Of a stretch of 64,000 nt of DNA, positions 63,397 to 64,000 are shown one piece after another. Source of the DNA: Xanthomonas indica (GTDB taxonomy: Bacteria; Pseudomonadota; Gammaproteobacteria; Xanthomonadales; Xanthomonadaceae); contig NZ_CP131914.1 of the NCBI RefSeq assembly GCF_040529045.1, positions 2,030,501 to 2,094,500 of the forward strand. The letters are read 5' to 3'. Below the pieces are notes generated by a model. It had not been told where the DNA came from. It saw nothing but the letters and a program-made list of their open reading frames with translations, and made no database searches. The position numbers and the translations under genes were made by a program. Position 1 is the stretch's first letter, and each line of letters starts with the position of its first letter.

Positions 63397-63639
63397 TGTG
63401 TAGGAGGGGCTTCAGCCCCGATGTCCATCAGTTGGTCGCGTCGGGACTGAAGTCCCTCCCACAACAGGGCAGGGCACTGTTGCTTCGGTCGCGGTCATGG
63501 GCCACCTGGTGCGATACCGAAGGGTCTTGCGGCAAGCGTTGCCACACACTCGCGCAGCGCAGTGCGATTGCACTGTGGGAGGGGCTTCAGCCCCGACGCC
63601 TTGTTGGTGGACGCGTCGGGACTGACGTCCCTCCCACAA
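63397..63639. repeat. Two REP pairs of the GGGGCTTCAGCCCC subfamily
   Basis: Pair one: TGTGTAGGAGGGGCTTCAGC (63397-63421) with GGGACTGAAGTCCCTCCCAC (63441-63463). Pair two: TGTGGGAGGGGCTTCAGCCC (63574-63599) with GCGTCGGGACTGACGTCCCT (63613-63639). The left units have a GGGGCT stem and the right units a GGGACT stem, so left and right have diverged in parallel. Confidence 0.9.
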
Positions 63640-63696
63640 GCTGATGTGTCCCTTGTGGTGTCTGCCAACGATCGACCAGACGCAACCGCGCCCGAC

Positions 63697-64000
63697 CTAT
63701 GCCGCCGCCACCGGCAGGGCGAAGGCCGCGCCCTCCACGCAGGCCACCAGGCGCTCGCCCGGCGCCAGCACCGGGGCGACACCGGCAGTGAAGTGCGAGA
63801 ACGCCGGCAGCACGGTCATGCCGTCGCGCAGCCAGAATGCCGGCCAGCGCGGGCGCATGCCGGGCAGCTTGGCCAGCGGGTGCAGGTGCCCGCACAGCAC
63901 GTGGCGCTGCGCGTCCGTGACCGGATCGTGGCGCAGCACGAACGGGCCGTCCTCCACCTGAGCGCCGAGCAGGGCGATGTCCAGCCCGGCGCCGGCCAGG
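63697..64000 (-). CDS. PdeM-like metallophosphoesterase, C-terminal part
   Basis: The frame is open to the window edge; only the last 100 residues or so are seen. VEDGPFVLRHDPVTDAQRHVLCGHLHPLAKLPG has the GHxH metal motif (CGHLHP) of calcineurin-like phosphoesterases. RWPAFWLRDGMTVLPAFSHFTAGVAP matches the C-terminus of PdeM, the ligase-associated DNA damage response endonuclease. That enzyme is usually encoded with an ATP-dependent DNA ligase, a DEAD/DEAH helicase (Lhr-like) and an exonuclease, expected just outside this window. Confidence 0.82.
   Translation of the reverse strand, partial: LAGAGLDIALLGAQVEDGPFVLRHDPVTDAQRHVLCGHLHPLAKLPGMRPRWPAFWLRDGMTVLPAFSHFTAGVAPVLAPGERLVACVEGAAFALPVAAA

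Larger units (their letters stand above)
63138..63696. other. Gene-free REP-rich interval
   Basis: 559 nt between the convergent monooxygenase and PdeM-like genes. It consists mostly of three REP pairs from two subfamilies, listed separately. No gene is supported. Confidence 0.7.

Overview
This window is a chromosomal segment of a gammaproteobacterium of the Xanthomonadaceae, most likely Xanthomonas itself. The DNA is very GC rich. The gene order is typical of that family: ffh beside a CcsA-like gene, rpsP-rimM-trmD-rplS, rpoE-rseA-mucD-lepA-lepB-rnc-era-recO, and nagZ-hpt-methylthioinosine phosphorylase. It also carries many GTAG-headed REP palindromes and large TonB-dependent receptors tied to plant cell wall sugars. 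No tRNA, rRNA, CRISPR array, insertion sequence or prophage was seen. Both ends cut genes: an EF-G paralogue at the left and the C-terminus of a PdeM-like phosphoesterase at the right.

Layout. 1-6.8 kb: EF-G-like GTPase, a secreted small protein, a GH51 arabinofuranosidase divergent from galM, and a CcsA-like membrane protein. 6.9-13.4 kb: ffh, a DUF2314-ankyrin protein, a nitronate monooxygenase overlapping a class IV aminotransferase, then the rpsP-rimM-trmD-rplS ribosome/tRNA block. 13.7-18.7 kb: MATE transporter, Hsp15, katG. 19.0-27.0 kb: a large membrane-anchored Clp-type ATPase with a C-terminal release-factor-like domain, a WYL-type regulator, a GST and mutS. 27.2-33.7 kb: a galactan uptake and breakdown operon (TonB receptor, GH53, Tat-exported GH2). 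34-43 kb: LysR/YeiH pair, SDR, DUF4142, small SRPBCC-like protein, zinc alcohol dehydrogenase, CDF exporter, and the fatty-acid oxidation enzyme FadJ. 43.2-52.4 kb: the sigma-E envelope stress operon running into lepA, lepB, rnc, era and recO. 52.7-64 kb: Fur-box-preceded siderophore receptor, a REC-HPt protein divergent from rlmD, a CYTH protein, a DsbA-family protein, the nagZ-hpt-phosphorylase operon, a cold shock protein, an FAD monooxygenase and the pdeM end.

Three features stand out. (1) The product of 19031-22339 joins a ClpA/B-like double AAA+ ATPase to a C-terminal region that follows the class I peptide chain release factor 2 fold but has lost the GGQ domain. (2) Tandem heptamers (GGGAATS or GGGATTS and their complements) occur between genes with strict polarity: the G-rich strand follows a stop codon and the C-rich strand precedes a start codon. 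Several of these starts have no Shine-Dalgarno sequence, and two arrays encode the C-termini of genes. (3) Two direct repeats 21 bp apart lie just upstream of the GH51 promoter in the geometry used by AraC-family activators.
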